Assembly: GCA_943704525.1 (NCBI GenBank)
Contig: CALSCQ010000054.1
Location: forward strand, 1 to 33,510
DNA length: 33,510 nt
Direction of reading: 5' to 3'
DNA from: Pigoraptor vietnamica
Lineage: Eukaryota > Opisthokonta > Filasterea
Part shown: positions 1 to 9,502 of the stretch, one piece after another
Layout of the letters: each line of letters starts with the position of its first letter
How positions within the stretch are numbered: position 1 is the stretch's first letter
Notes under the pieces: generated by a model
Told to the model about the DNA's origin: nothing
Databases searched by the model: none
What the model saw: the letters and a program-made list of their open reading frames with translations, nothing else
Made by a program: the position numbers and the translations under genes

Positions 1-111
<111 letters not shown>

Positions 112-179
112 CATCTTGGATGCACATGAGATTACCCAAATATGTCTCTAAATTGTCACTTTTTTCGTGCGCACTCCAG

Positions 180-513
180 TTCCACGCACCGGGGCGTGGT
201 AGGAAGTCAGCTGCACACGTCAGTACAAGTGGCTCGCTTCAGTCAAAGGTGTCGGCGTTCCTCAATTCGCACTTCCAGCCCCTCTTCGTCGAAGGCGACA
301 TGGATGCGAACGACGGCGATGAAGAAGCCGGGGGCCGGAAGCAGAAGCAACTTGCCCTCAGAGGCGGAAAGTCGCTTAGCGCGAGCGGGTGTGCCCATTG
401 GCTCGCTATTTCGAACAAGCTGAAGCGCATGGTTGAGGTGTGTGCTTCTCTCCCTCTCTTCTCCCGGCCCCATTCCTCTCTCTCGTTGTGTGGTGTGTGC
501 GGGCGTGCATGTG

Positions 514-582
<69 letters not shown>

Positions 583-697
583 CTTCTACTCATTCATGCA
601 CTTGCTTTCTTGCCCTGTCCCACATTCCCTTTTTTTCAACCACAGACGCACTCTATTTTACACTCATACGCAGTTTCTCATTCTCACCCTGTCGACT

Positions 698-733
<36 letters not shown>

Positions 734-776
734 TCTCTGTGTGTTACGCTCTCTCTCTCTCTCTCTGTGTGTGTTA

Positions 777-838
<62 letters not shown>

Positions 839-842
839 TACG

Positions 843-874
<32 letters not shown>

Positions 875-876
875 TA

Positions 877-924
<48 letters not shown>

Positions 925-958
925 TACGCTCTCTCTCTCTCTCTCTGTGTGTATTACG

Positions 959-992
<34 letters not shown>

Positions 993-1132
993 TACGCGCT
1001 CTCTCTCTCTCTCCCTCTCTCCCTCTCTCTCTCTCTGTGTTACGCTCTCTCTCTCTCTGTGTGTGTGTGTGTGTTACGCTCTCTCTCTCTCTGTGTGTGT
1101 GTTACGCTCTCTCTCTCTGTGTGTGTGTGTTA

Positions 1133-1168
<36 letters not shown>

Positions 1169-1208
1169 TACGCTCTCTCTCTCTGTGTGTGTGTGTGTGT
1201 GTGTTACG

Positions 1209-1250
<42 letters not shown>

Positions 1251-2511
1251 GTGTTACGCTCTCTCTATCTCTCTCTCTCTCCCCCTCTCCCTCTCTCTCT
1301 CTCTCTCCCTCTCTCTCTGTGTGTGTTACGCTCTCTCTGTTACGCCTGTGTACTCATTCATATCCTGCAGGTTATGAAAATCATTCAGGACGATTGCAAG
1401 GCGAAGGGGACGAAGTCGAACTTCACACTCCGAAACGTGCGGGCAGCCTTGGCGGCGGACTACGAGACGCACTTCGGCGTAGACGGCGAGAGAACGACCA
1501 ACCGCCCTGTGACCGGCGTGGCGCTCACGCATTATGTCAACCTCTTTACGCAAATCGCATCGGCCAAAACGAGACCAACGGAGCCCTCCACAAGGGGTTT
1601 AATTCGTCTGCCCCTCTTTCGTTTGGTGAGGACGGATTGGATCTCGTGCACGTGGATTTGCCATATCGCCGTACTGATCTTTTATTGTGTGTAGGCTTTG
1701 GTATCGGCACTTCAGGCTCTTCGTGACGACTCCGAACGCGAATTCGATAACGATGCGTATGCTAGGGTCGCAAAGGATGTGGCCGCTGGAACATTCGACC
1801 CGGACATGAAGTTTCTCTCGTCGCTCGAGGCGGTAACGGCTCGAAATGTTCGTGCGTGGAAGGAGTTTGATCGTCTCGCCGATGAGGTCGCGCCGCCGGT
1901 CCCTCTGCCGGAAATGCCGAAGCCTCTAGCGAATGACAACTCAAAGAAGGGCAAGCGGAAGGAGTCGGCTGAGGTGGACGACGAACCGCATGGACAACGC
2001 GAGAAGAAGCGCGCAAAGACTCAACCTGCGCAATCCATGCCCAGCATTGCTGGTAGCATCGTCAGCAAAAGCAAGTTGGAGGTCACGTGCGAAGACGTGC
2101 TCGCGGCCGATCTTCCGTCATTGCTTCAGGAGTTTGGTTTCGAGGTCCAGGTATGTCCTGTTTGCCTGTTTGTAAGATTGTCGTCGCAGTATGTGGTGTG
2201 CTTTCACCGTGCGGTTGACTTTGGTTGGTTAATGAGTCAGTTATGTTTGACATTGTCTGTTTGTGCCTACAGGTACCGTTGGTTATTATGGACCCGCCAA
2301 CAAATGATGCCTCGAATACGGCCGAGGAGAACGATATGTGGCCTTCATTGAATTTTCCGGATCTTGTTGTCGAAAAGGTACGTTTGTTACAACTGCAACA
2401 CAGTGATGCTACACACACTGCATGTGATTCTACGTGCACCATGCCAATGTGCATGTGCACTCTTCATTCTTTCGTTGCTGCTGCTGCTCTCTCTCCCTCT
2501 CTCTCTCTCTG

Positions 2512-2565
<54 letters not shown>

Positions 2566-3732
2566 GACCGCCCCGTCGGGTCGTCTGTCACATGTGTGTG
2601 CCGTCATCTGTCGCTTTGTCTGTTGCCTGTGTTCGCCGCTGTGTCATTGTCTGTCACTGTGAGTGCGTCGTCTGTCGCTGTGAGTGCATCATCATCTGTC
2701 GCTGTGAGTGCGTCATCATCTTTTCTGTCGCTGTGAGTTCGTTGTCGCCTGTTGCTGTGAGTGCCGTCATCGTCTATCGCTGTGAGTGCATCATCTGTTG
2801 CCTGTGTTCGCCGCTGTGACATTATCTGTCGCTGTGAGTGCGTCGTCATCTTTTCTGTTGCTGTGAGTGTCGTTGTCTGTCGCTGTGAGTGCGTCGTCAT
2901 CTTTTCTGTCGCTGTGAGTGTCATTGTCTGTCGCTCTGAGTGCGTCGTTGTCTGTCGCTCTGAGTGCCATCGTCCGTGTTGTGTTTTGTGTGCCCGTGTG
3001 CCTCTCCCTCTCGGTGGCCGTCGCACAGCTCTGCGCTGAGGCACCAGAATCTGGCTGCCTTGTCCCATTTCGGTGGTCTCTCCTCCCTCAGCCCCTCATT
3101 TTGTATCGGATTTTCATGCTAACTCTATGCCCCCCGCCCCCCCCCCCCCGTATGTAGGTGCTGCCCATTCTCTCTGATTCGGGCGTGATTGCATGTTGCT
3201 GCTCGTCTGCGCGGGAGATTATCGAATGGGGCAAGGCATTTCTTGCAGTGGGCCTGCATATCAAGCGGTCTCTCGAAGTCCATGACGTGGAGGACGTGTC
3301 GGGGGAGACGAAGAGTTATTTCTGGCTCATTGCATCAAAGTCACAGGTACTTCTTTGCTATGCTGTGTGTGGCTTCTTTTTCTAATTGATCCACATTGCT
3401 TTAGTCACTCCTAACCTATTGTTTCCTTTGTTTCACCATAGGTTGCTGAAGATCGTGTGTCCTGTGAACATGTGGACGTGAAAGGGCTCGGGGCGGGTGA
3501 TGATATTATGTTCTGGGGGAAGCAGTGTGTTCGACGAAGCCAGAAAAGCGTTGACTCTATTCGTCACATTCTTCGGAAGTACTCCGAGGAGGGGAGTTGT
3601 GTTGTTGATGTGTTTTGTGGGACTGGGACGACGGGTGTTGCATGTGCAATTGAGCGCCGCAACTTTTTTGGGTTTGATGTGGATGGGATTTGTGTTGATG
3701 GATCCCGTGAGCGTTTCCGCCGCATTTCTTGA
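180..3732 (+). CDS. Beta-class DNA N6-adenine/N4-cytosine methyltransferase-like protein (5' partial, 6 visible exons)
   Basis: Proposed exons are 180-437, 1371-1625, 1695-2150, 2273-2377, 3158-3346 and 3442-3732 (stop). They give about 517 residues, with all introns GT-AG and phase 0. Motif IV (VIMDPPTND) is at visible residues 327-335. A strand-like GVIACCC follows, then motif I FCGTGTTG at 479-486 with FFGFDVD after it. A DPP motif placed before FxGxG, with a Lys-Ser helix just ahead of motif I, is the permuted order of the PF01555-type amino-methyltransferases, which methylate the exocyclic amine of adenine or cytosine using S-adenosylmethionine. The motif reads DPPT rather than DPPY/SPPY, so substrate and activity are uncertain. 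The first ~320 residues are not recognised, but carry basic stretches near KKGKRKE and REKKRAK that could be nuclear localisation signals. The 5' end is missing; an alternative start is the ATG at 300. Boundaries of exons 1 and 2 are least certain. Its third codon positions are T-richer than in neighbouring genes. Confidence 0.75.
514..580. repeat. (GT)n microsatellite in methyltransferase intron 1
   Basis: GT tract of about 67 bases in the 438-1370 intron, preceded by GT-rich sequence that starts close to the donor at 438. It is in sense orientation relative to the gene. Confidence 0.93.
701..1345. repeat. Composite (CT)n-(GT)n-TTACG satellite
   Basis: About 16 tandem units, each a variable (CT) run, a short (GT) run and a fixed TTACG (twice ATTACG) junction. 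Unit length varies from about 30 to 60 bases because only the CT and GT runs expand. The array makes up most of the 933-base intron 1 of the methyltransferase gene and ends about 25 bases before its acceptor at 1370. Confidence 0.9.
2487..2563. repeat. (CT)n microsatellite in methyltransferase intron 4
   Basis: Almost pure CT tract with two GTCTCT-type interruptions, in the sense strand of the 2378-3157 intron. Confidence 0.9.
2635..2985. repeat. CTGTCGCTGTGAGTGCGTC minisatellite
   Basis: Imperfect tandem copies of a core close to CTGTCGCTGTGAGTGCGTC, with or without an inserted ATCATCTTTT segment, giving units of roughly 20-32 bases. The array is inside intron 4 of the methyltransferase gene. 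A C-rich run (about 3130-3150) follows and serves as the polypyrimidine tract before the acceptor at 3157. Confidence 0.85.
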
Positions 3733-3904
3733 AGGGATTGCCGGATGCATGCCGGTTTATTGCGTGTTCCGCGCGTGTTGGCACTGTATTTGTGCGCGTC
3801 CTGCAAGCGCAGAGTAATGAATTCGGGCTGCAAGTGCACGTGACACATTTTCCGACTGCCCCCAGGATCCCAGAACATTTGAAACCGCCTGTGAAGATTT
3901 AAAA

Positions 3905-4018
3905 ACTTTACAACCAATTGTAAATATTTACAGACGAACTTACATATTTGTAAATATTTACAAATCGTAGGAAATTCACAATTTACAAGGAAAATATTTA
4001 CAAAGCAATTGTAAATAC
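3905..4018. promoter_or_regulatory. AT-rich palindrome cluster (TTTACAA/TTGTAAA, forkhead-like)
   Basis: About 110 AT-rich bases in GC-rich surroundings. TTTACAA or TTGTAAA occurs at 3907, 3918, 3948, 3957, 3982, 3998 and 4009, plus a TTTACA at 3927. The pairs form a perfect 14-base palindrome at 3919-3932 and a perfect 20-base palindrome at 3946-3965. The repeated core GTAAATA/TATTTAC (six copies) fits the forkhead consensus RYAAAYA. It lies between the 3' ends of two convergent genes. Regulatory function is inference; it could instead be an origin, a matrix-attachment site or a mobile-element remnant. Confidence 0.5.
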
Positions 4019-4184
4019 GAGATCTCGCCCCCTCGACTACCCGGAATTTCTCAATGGGTAACGTGAAAAGGCGCGCACTTTCAAAACCGGGCCGTGTGGC
4101 TACAAGTAATTCAAGTGCCACGCAGCGAGCACTTCGGGTCGTAGCTGTCAGTTGCTCCTGGACTCACTGAACGGCATGCGTGAC

Positions 4185-4334
<150 letters not shown>

Positions 4335-4417
4335 CATCATGCTTGCGATCCGAGTGAACACCGGGAAGGAAGCACTGTTCAATACAGTATATTACGCTTT
4401 GACCTCTGCACTCTGAA

Positions 4418-4420
<3 letters not shown>

Positions 4421-4461
<41 letters not shown>

Positions 4462-4472
4462 GTGTGTGTGTC
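4421..4472. repeat. (GT)n microsatellite
   Basis: GT tract of about 50 bases with CAG and CAGTG interruptions. It lies 90 bases from the (CA)n tract at 4188-4331 and has opposite orientation, so the two could pair as a large imperfect inverted repeat. Confidence 0.92.
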
Positions 4473-5241
4473 AGTGTGCTCGTTGAACTCCTCCTCCTGC
4501 TCGAAGGACGGAGGACGAAGAGGCCGCGGCCGGCATCGCCGTTGTCCAAGAAGAAGAGGCCTTGATCCGGCAATATTTGGCGGAACTTCTGACGGCTGAA
4601 CCCAAGCGACGCGCACCCGCGCGAAGGCGCCAGAGACAACGGCCGAAGGAAGTTTCAGTGCGGCCTCAGTTGTTGAAAAATGAGCGATTGACCCGGTGTC
4701 CTCAGCCCGGGTCGGTGACTAGGCATATCGTCCGCTTCCGCATAATCCCACTCGACCGTGGCTTACATCATGCCACTGTTTCGCATTCAGGTCCAACCAA
4801 GGAGTGAGGCAAAGAAGCACCGGCAACTGGAAGACCAGCCAACGACGACGCCGAGTGCGTATTGCGTCAGGCGACGGCCGTTCGGCTGTGTCGGGCTCCA
4901 TCGATGGCATTGCGCACCGCCGTTCAGTTGCAGGAATACATTGGGTGCTGTGTGTGCACATGGGGCAACCAACCGCATTGCGTAGCATTGCTGTTTTGCA
5001 CAATTGTGTGCCACTGCAGCAGTGTCGTCTCATAATACTCCGGACCTCCATTCACTTGTGGGGGTGTGGGCAATGTTACCACCGCACTGTAACAGGGCAG
5101 ACGAAACCCCTGCGATGCAATGTCACGTGCCACGTAGTGTCGTTTGCAACTGGGCACCGCCGAAGCATCAACCCATTTACTTCGCGTTACGCCTCGGCAA
5201 CGGAGGTGCTGGCGCAGCATCCATGCACTCGTTACAGTGCG
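4473..5241. other. Gene-free stretch
   Basis: No ORF here resembles a known protein. The + strand ORF beginning at 4804 runs antisense into the ABC1 kinase gene and has the low-complexity composition of an antisense shadow. The stretch probably holds the 3' flank of the kinase gene. No RNA gene or clear element was seen. Confidence 0.5.
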
Positions 5242-7032
5242 TTACGCGTCGGGCGGCACCGTCATCATCATGTCGAAGCCTGTGAGGCGCGAGAAGAACC
5301 AGTTGAGTCCCTCCCTCGCAAGCGTAACAACGACCGTCTTGTCCACGCGCGCGAGAATGGGCAGCGACGACGAGAGAATGTCCAGCGACGGATCCAGCGT
5401 GCGCCCGAGCCCCTCTATTACCATGATGCCCATCCCAAGCGACGAAAACCCGCCCTCCATGCGCACGTGGTGCTGCGACACGAGCTCAAACACGCGCCCG
5501 AGGATGTCGCCGACGCGCATCTTTCCGAGCGTCAGCGTCGTCCGCCGCACGCGCGACACGAGCGCCCCTATTTCGCGCTTGAAGCCCTCGGGGTCGATGA
5601 CGAGCGTGCGGTCGCCCGGCATTCGCTCAATCATAAGGGCGCCAGCGCGCGCGCCGTCGCCGTAAGCAATCGCGCTGAAGAGGTCGAGAAAGTTGCGCTT
5701 GTCCGTGTCGCTCAGCTCTGTCACAATGCCGGCGTCCAAAAACACGAGGCGCGCCCTCATGTCCGGCGGTACCGCGTGTGCGTCCATGGCACCAGCGCCG
5801 TCCGCCCACCCGGGGTCGGCCATCGCGGAGCCCTGCGCGGCGGCAGCGCGAGGGAACCTGCCCTCGACGCCCCCCTTCCCGGCCGCCTCGTAACGCACGA
5901 CGATATTGCCGGGGTGTAAGTCGCCGTGCACAAAGTTGTGCAGCAGCATCATCTTCAGAAACGCCTGCAGTCCGTCCGACGCCAGCGCGCGTCCCGTCGG
6001 CGTGCTTCCCAGCCGCACAAACTCGCTCATCGGTATGCCGCGCTCGTACGTCTCGACGAGCACGGCGTCCGTCGAAAGCGCGGGAAAGGGGCGCGGGAAA
6101 TCGACCGTTCCGTCGCCGTCAAAGTTCTCGCGAAAGCGCGCCAAATTTCGGCCCTCGATGCGCATGTCCAGCTGCGCCCACATCACTCGCGCAAATTGGC
6201 GCGCTGCGTCGGTCGGCCCCAGCCACTTGAGATACGGTATGTGCTCGGCGACGCGCGCAACCAGCGTGAAAATCTCGAGGTCCACGCAAATCTTCCTCCG
6301 CACGCGCGGGTGCAGCGCCTTGATCGCCACCTCCGTGTCCACCCCGTCGATGCGCAGCACGGCCCTATGCACTTGCGCAATGCAGCCGGACCCGAGGGGA
6401 GTGGGGTCAATGTAGACGACGGCATCGCCCAGCCCGGCGTCCCGGAGCAGCGCGAGGGTGTGGCGCACGTCGTGAGGACGCGTCCCGGAGTGCAGCACGG
6501 AGAGGCGCTCGCAAAACTCGGCCGAGAAGAGATCGCGGCGCGTGCTGGCCCACTGCCCGAGCTTGATGAAGAGCGGACCGCAGCTCTGAATCGCGCGCAG
6601 CAGCAGACGCCACCAACGGTCACGCCACGCGCTCGATATCCACGCGACTGGATAAGCGAGGAGGACGGGGCCCAATCGGAGGGCGATGCCCAGCGCGCGT
6701 ATGGCCACTCGCACCCATGCGACGATGCCCCGCGTGCGCGCGTAGGGAGGGGGTTCCTCGGGCAGCAATGCGACCGGCGGAGACAATGGAGCGGCGTAAG
6801 GAGAGAGAGCGAACGATGCGCTCTTGCTCTGGTCACAAAGTACCACGGAACGCACGGCCAACGCCGCAGGCGGGGTGGCGAGGCATGCGGCGGCCGCGAG
6901 GGGTCGTACGACAAGCGCGCGATTGCGGGCATGGGTGGAGAGATGCCTGCACGCTTGTGACAGCGGGAAGTGTGGAGGGTGCGTGTGCATGCGCGCGCGT
7001 GATAAGGAGGAGAGGAAGAGACGCAGCGCCAT
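5242..7032 (-). CDS. ADCK2-like ABC1/UbiB atypical kinase, probably mitochondrial
   Basis: Single exon, 596 residues (human ADCK2 is of similar length). An Arg/Ser-rich N-terminus (MALRLFLSSLSRAR) without early acidic residues suggests a mitochondrial presequence. ABC1-family hallmarks are present in order: KLGQ at 157-160 followed by WASTRRDLFS, a nucleotide loop LGSGCIAQVH at 213-222, VAIK with Lys238, HGDLHPGN at 369-376, and DAG at 433-435 in place of DFG. FIKLGQWASTRRDLFS and LDAGIVTEL are typical of the ADCK2 branch. The family supports coenzyme Q and lipid metabolism in mitochondria; the exact substrate of ADCK2 is not settled. A Gly/Ala-rich insert of about 40 residues lies between the HGDLHPGN and DAG motifs. 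The gene diverges from the GH125 gene, about 400 bases away. Confidence 0.92.
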   Translation of the reverse strand: MALRLFLSSLSRARMHTHPPHFPLSQACRHLSTHARNRALVVRPLAAAACLATPPAALAVRSVVLCDQSKSASFALSPYAAPLSPPVALLPEEPPPYARTRGIVAWVRVAIRALGIALRLGPVLLAYPVAWISSAWRDRWWRLLLRAIQSCGPLFIKLGQWASTRRDLFSAEFCERLSVLHSGTRPHDVRHTLALLRDAGLGDAVVYIDPTPLGSGCIAQVHRAVLRIDGVDTEVAIKALHPRVRRKICVDLEIFTLVARVAEHIPYLKWLGPTDAARQFARVMWAQLDMRIEGRNLARFRENFDGDGTVDFPRPFPALSTDAVLVETYERGIPMSEFVRLGSTPTGRALASDGLQAFLKMMLLHNFVHGDLHPGNIVVRYEAAGKGGVEGRFPRAAAAQGSAMADPGWADGAGAMDAHAVPPDMRARLVFLDAGIVTELSDTDKRNFLDLFSAIAYGDGARAGALMIERMPGDRTLVIDPEGFKREIGALVSRVRRTTLTLGKMRVGDILGRVFELVSQHHVRMEGGFSSLGMGIMVIEGLGRTLDPSLDILSSSLPILARVDKTVVVTLAREGLNWFFSRLTGFDMMMTVPPDA

Positions 7033-7440
7033 TTCGGAATGTTCACGCCATTCACGCGACCACGCAGTTTGAAATCAGTAGAAGATTGCCCTCCTTCTCG
7101 TTTCACCAACACTGACGAGCTCCCTCTGCGCTGCGTGTGTGTGCGTGCATGCGTGCGTGTGCGCGTGTGCGTGTGTGTGTGTGTGTGTGCACGCGGTGAC
7201 AAGCGCGCCGTGAGCGCGGATTCTGCCCATGCCAACACCGAGGCGTGACGTCAGTCGGCGTGACCGTGACTGTCGGGATTGAGCCAAGGTCGGGGTTACA
7301 AATGTTCAACGCACAGTGGGTGTTTCACTTTTTGGGTTTGGCCTGCTTGCATAATTATGATCCCCTATCGGTGTGTGTTTGAGGCTTTACGAGCGGCCGT
7401 GGGCGTGCACGCGCGCGTGTGTGTGACACTGTCCGCAAGC
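7033..7440. promoter_or_regulatory. Divergent intergenic region with short (GT)n
   Basis: 408 bases between the starts of the ABC1 kinase gene (-) and the GH125 gene (+). It should hold both promoters. It carries a mixed GT/GC alternating tract at about 7136-7190. No TATA box or other defined element could be assigned. Confidence 0.45.
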
Positions 7441-9030
7441 ATGGCTCGCCGCGGGAGTGTGCTTTTCTTCGCACTGTGCGTGTGCTTTGCGTCGCTAACA
7501 CACGCCGCACTTCCCGACGCGCGCCCTGCGCCCGCCGACCGTCGCTTCAACAGCACGGCCGTCAACGCACTCATCGACGCCCTCCGCCCGCGCATCGCCG
7601 ACGCAGACCTCGCCACGCTCTTCTCCAATGCGTACCCCAACACCCTCGACACGACGGTGCAGCTGTTTCGCGCGGCGGAGGGCCCATCGGACTTCCCCGA
7701 CGCGTTTGTGATTACGGGGGACATCGAGGCGCTGTGGCTGCGCGATTCGGCCAACCAGTTATTGACGTACGCGCCCCTCCTTGCGAGCGATGCGCAGCTG
7801 GCGGCGCTCGTGTGCGGGCTCGTGCGGCGCCACGCGACTGCGCTGCTCGTCGACCCCTACGCCAACTCGTTCAACAAGGACGCGTCGGGCGCAGGGCACC
7901 AGGACGACATCCGCGTGCCAAAGATGCGCCCGGAGGTGTTTGAGGGCAAGTACGAGCTCGACTCGATTGCGGCCGCACTGAAGCTCGCCGCGACCTACTG
8001 GGAGTCGACGGGAGACGCGCACTGCCTGTTTGGCGACGGCGTGTTTCTCGGTGGACTGGACGCTGCGCTGCACGTCGTCCGCGCGATGCAAGCGACGCTT
8101 CCGGCAGAGGACGGGTCCGGCGGGCCTTATTCATTTGAGCGGCAGACGACGGTCGCCACCGACACGCTCGCGCAGTACGGCGCGGGGTCTTCTGGGCGCG
8201 CGTGCGGACTGTCGCGTTCGTATTTCCGCCCTTCCGACGACGCCGTGACGCTGCCCTTCCACGTCCCCTCGAACGCCATGCTTGCCGTGGAGGCCAAGCG
8301 GGTGGGCGCGCTGCTCCACGCGGCGCTGCAGGTCCCTGGGGCCGTCGACCCTGTGCGCGTCAACGACCAGTCCCGCTTTCCGCCACGCCCGTATTACGTG
8401 CGGAACGAGACGTGGACGCTCGACAGCGTCGCGCAATTGGCGGAGGACTTTTCGTCGCTCGCGGCGTCCACGGCGGCGGCGGTGGAGCTCGAGGCGCTCG
8501 TGGCTGCGCCGCGTTCGTCCGCGCTGTCTCCCGGCTCGCAGGTGTTTGCGTACGAAGTGGACGGCTACGGCGGCGCCGTGTTTATGGACGATGCGAACGT
8601 GCCGTCCCTGCTCTCTCTTCCTTACCTCGGGTTCGTGTCGCGTGATGGGCCCCTCTGGGCGGCGTACGAGGCGACGCGCGCGCTACTGCTGTCGGACCGC
8701 CAGCCGTTCTTCTTCCGGGGCAGCGCGGCGGAGGGCATCGGCAGTCCGCACACCGGCCCCGGCAACATCTGGCCGATGTCTCTGGTCATGCGCGCGCTGA
8801 CGAGCGAGGACGACGCCGAAATTGCGGCGTGCCTGCGTGCGCTGGTGGCGTCGTCTGCCGGGACGGGGTTTCTTCACGAGTCGTTCTTTCTGAACGACCC
8901 GTCGCGGTACACGCGCAGCTGGTTCGCGTGGGTCAACGGCCTGTTTGGGGAGCTTGTGGTGAAGGTCGCAACGGAGCGGCCGCACCTCATTCTGCGCCCG
9001 GGCGAGGGCCCCTTTGTGCTTCCGGCGTGA
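7441..9030 (+). CDS. Secreted GH125-family alpha-mannosidase (DUF1237)
   Basis: Single exon, 529 residues. The ATG at 7441 gives a clean signal peptide (hydrophobic VLFFALCVCFASLTHA, residues 7-22); the frame is open upstream to 7279 but that extension lacks this logic. GH125 signatures: GDIEALWLRDSANQ (93-106), KYELDS (170-175), SYFRPSDDA (260-268), PSLLSLPYLGF (388-398), GSPHTGPGNIWPMS (434-447) and FLHESFF (477-483), then YTRSWFAW. The family are metal-independent exo-alpha-1,6-mannosidases using an Asp acid and a Glu base. By position I infer that the acid lies in RPSDDA and the base is Glu480 in HESF, but I did not align it. Two N-glycosylation sequons are visible (NST at 37, NET at 322). 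Likely role: trimming mannose from glycans in the secretory or digestive pathway. Confidence 0.93.
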   Translation: MARRGSVLFFALCVCFASLTHAALPDARPAPADRRFNSTAVNALIDALRPRIADADLATLFSNAYPNTLDTTVQLFRAAEGPSDFPDAFVITGDIEALWLRDSANQLLTYAPLLASDAQLAALVCGLVRRHATALLVDPYANSFNKDASGAGHQDDIRVPKMRPEVFEGKYELDSIAAALKLAATYWESTGDAHCLFGDGVFLGGLDAALHVVRAMQATLPAEDGSGGPYSFERQTTVATDTLAQYGAGSSGRACGLSRSYFRPSDDAVTLPFHVPSNAMLAVEAKRVGALLHAALQVPGAVDPVRVNDQSRFPPRPYYVRNETWTLDSVAQLAEDFSSLAASTAAAVELEALVAAPRSSALSPGSQVFAYEVDGYGGAVFMDDANVPSLLSLPYLGFVSRDGPLWAAYEATRALLLSDRQPFFFRGSAAEGIGSPHTGPGNIWPMSLVMRALTSEDDAEIAACLRALVASSAGTGFLHESFFLNDPSRYTRSWFAWVNGLFGELVVKVATERPHLILRPGEGPFVLPA

Positions 9031-9502
9031 TGTTGAATGCATTTTTTTTCCCTGCTGCCTTGACCCGCGTCGACTGAGGACTCGGTGTGGCATGAGAGTG
9101 TTGATGGGGTAGGGTCCAATCGTCTTTGCAAGCCGTGAGTTGCGCCTTCATTACACACAAAGCCGTCGTTCGATGGTTCCGCTTCGCTCGCGTTATTTGC
9201 ACAGACTTTCAACGTCCGTCCACTGCGACTTACGGAGGACAGTTTAAGACACACAATGACTAGCTCGGCCATCACGACAATGGCCAAGCGACTGATGTTT
9301 GCGGCTGCTCGTGACTTGCGGCAGGGACTGCAACACCACGGCACATCTAGGTGATGCGGCATGTGATTTAAGCACACTCCCACCGAGGCGCACTCGCTGG
9401 TAGCGGTGAGCGCCCTGCATCAACGTAACTCTGCTGCAGACAGGGAAATAGACGCATATCGACACCCGTTTACTTTTCGGTCGCACAAGCGCAGCCGCTG
9501 CT
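9031..9502. other. Convergent intergenic region
   Basis: 472 bases between the 3' ends of GH125 (+) and ETFB (-). It should contain both 3' UTRs. No ORF, repeat or RNA gene was seen. Confidence 0.5.

Noticed and set aside
4804-6960. Large + strand ORFs opposite the ABC1 kinase gene
   Set aside because: Antisense shadows in GC-rich coding DNA; no family features, while the minus strand has a complete ABC1 kinase.
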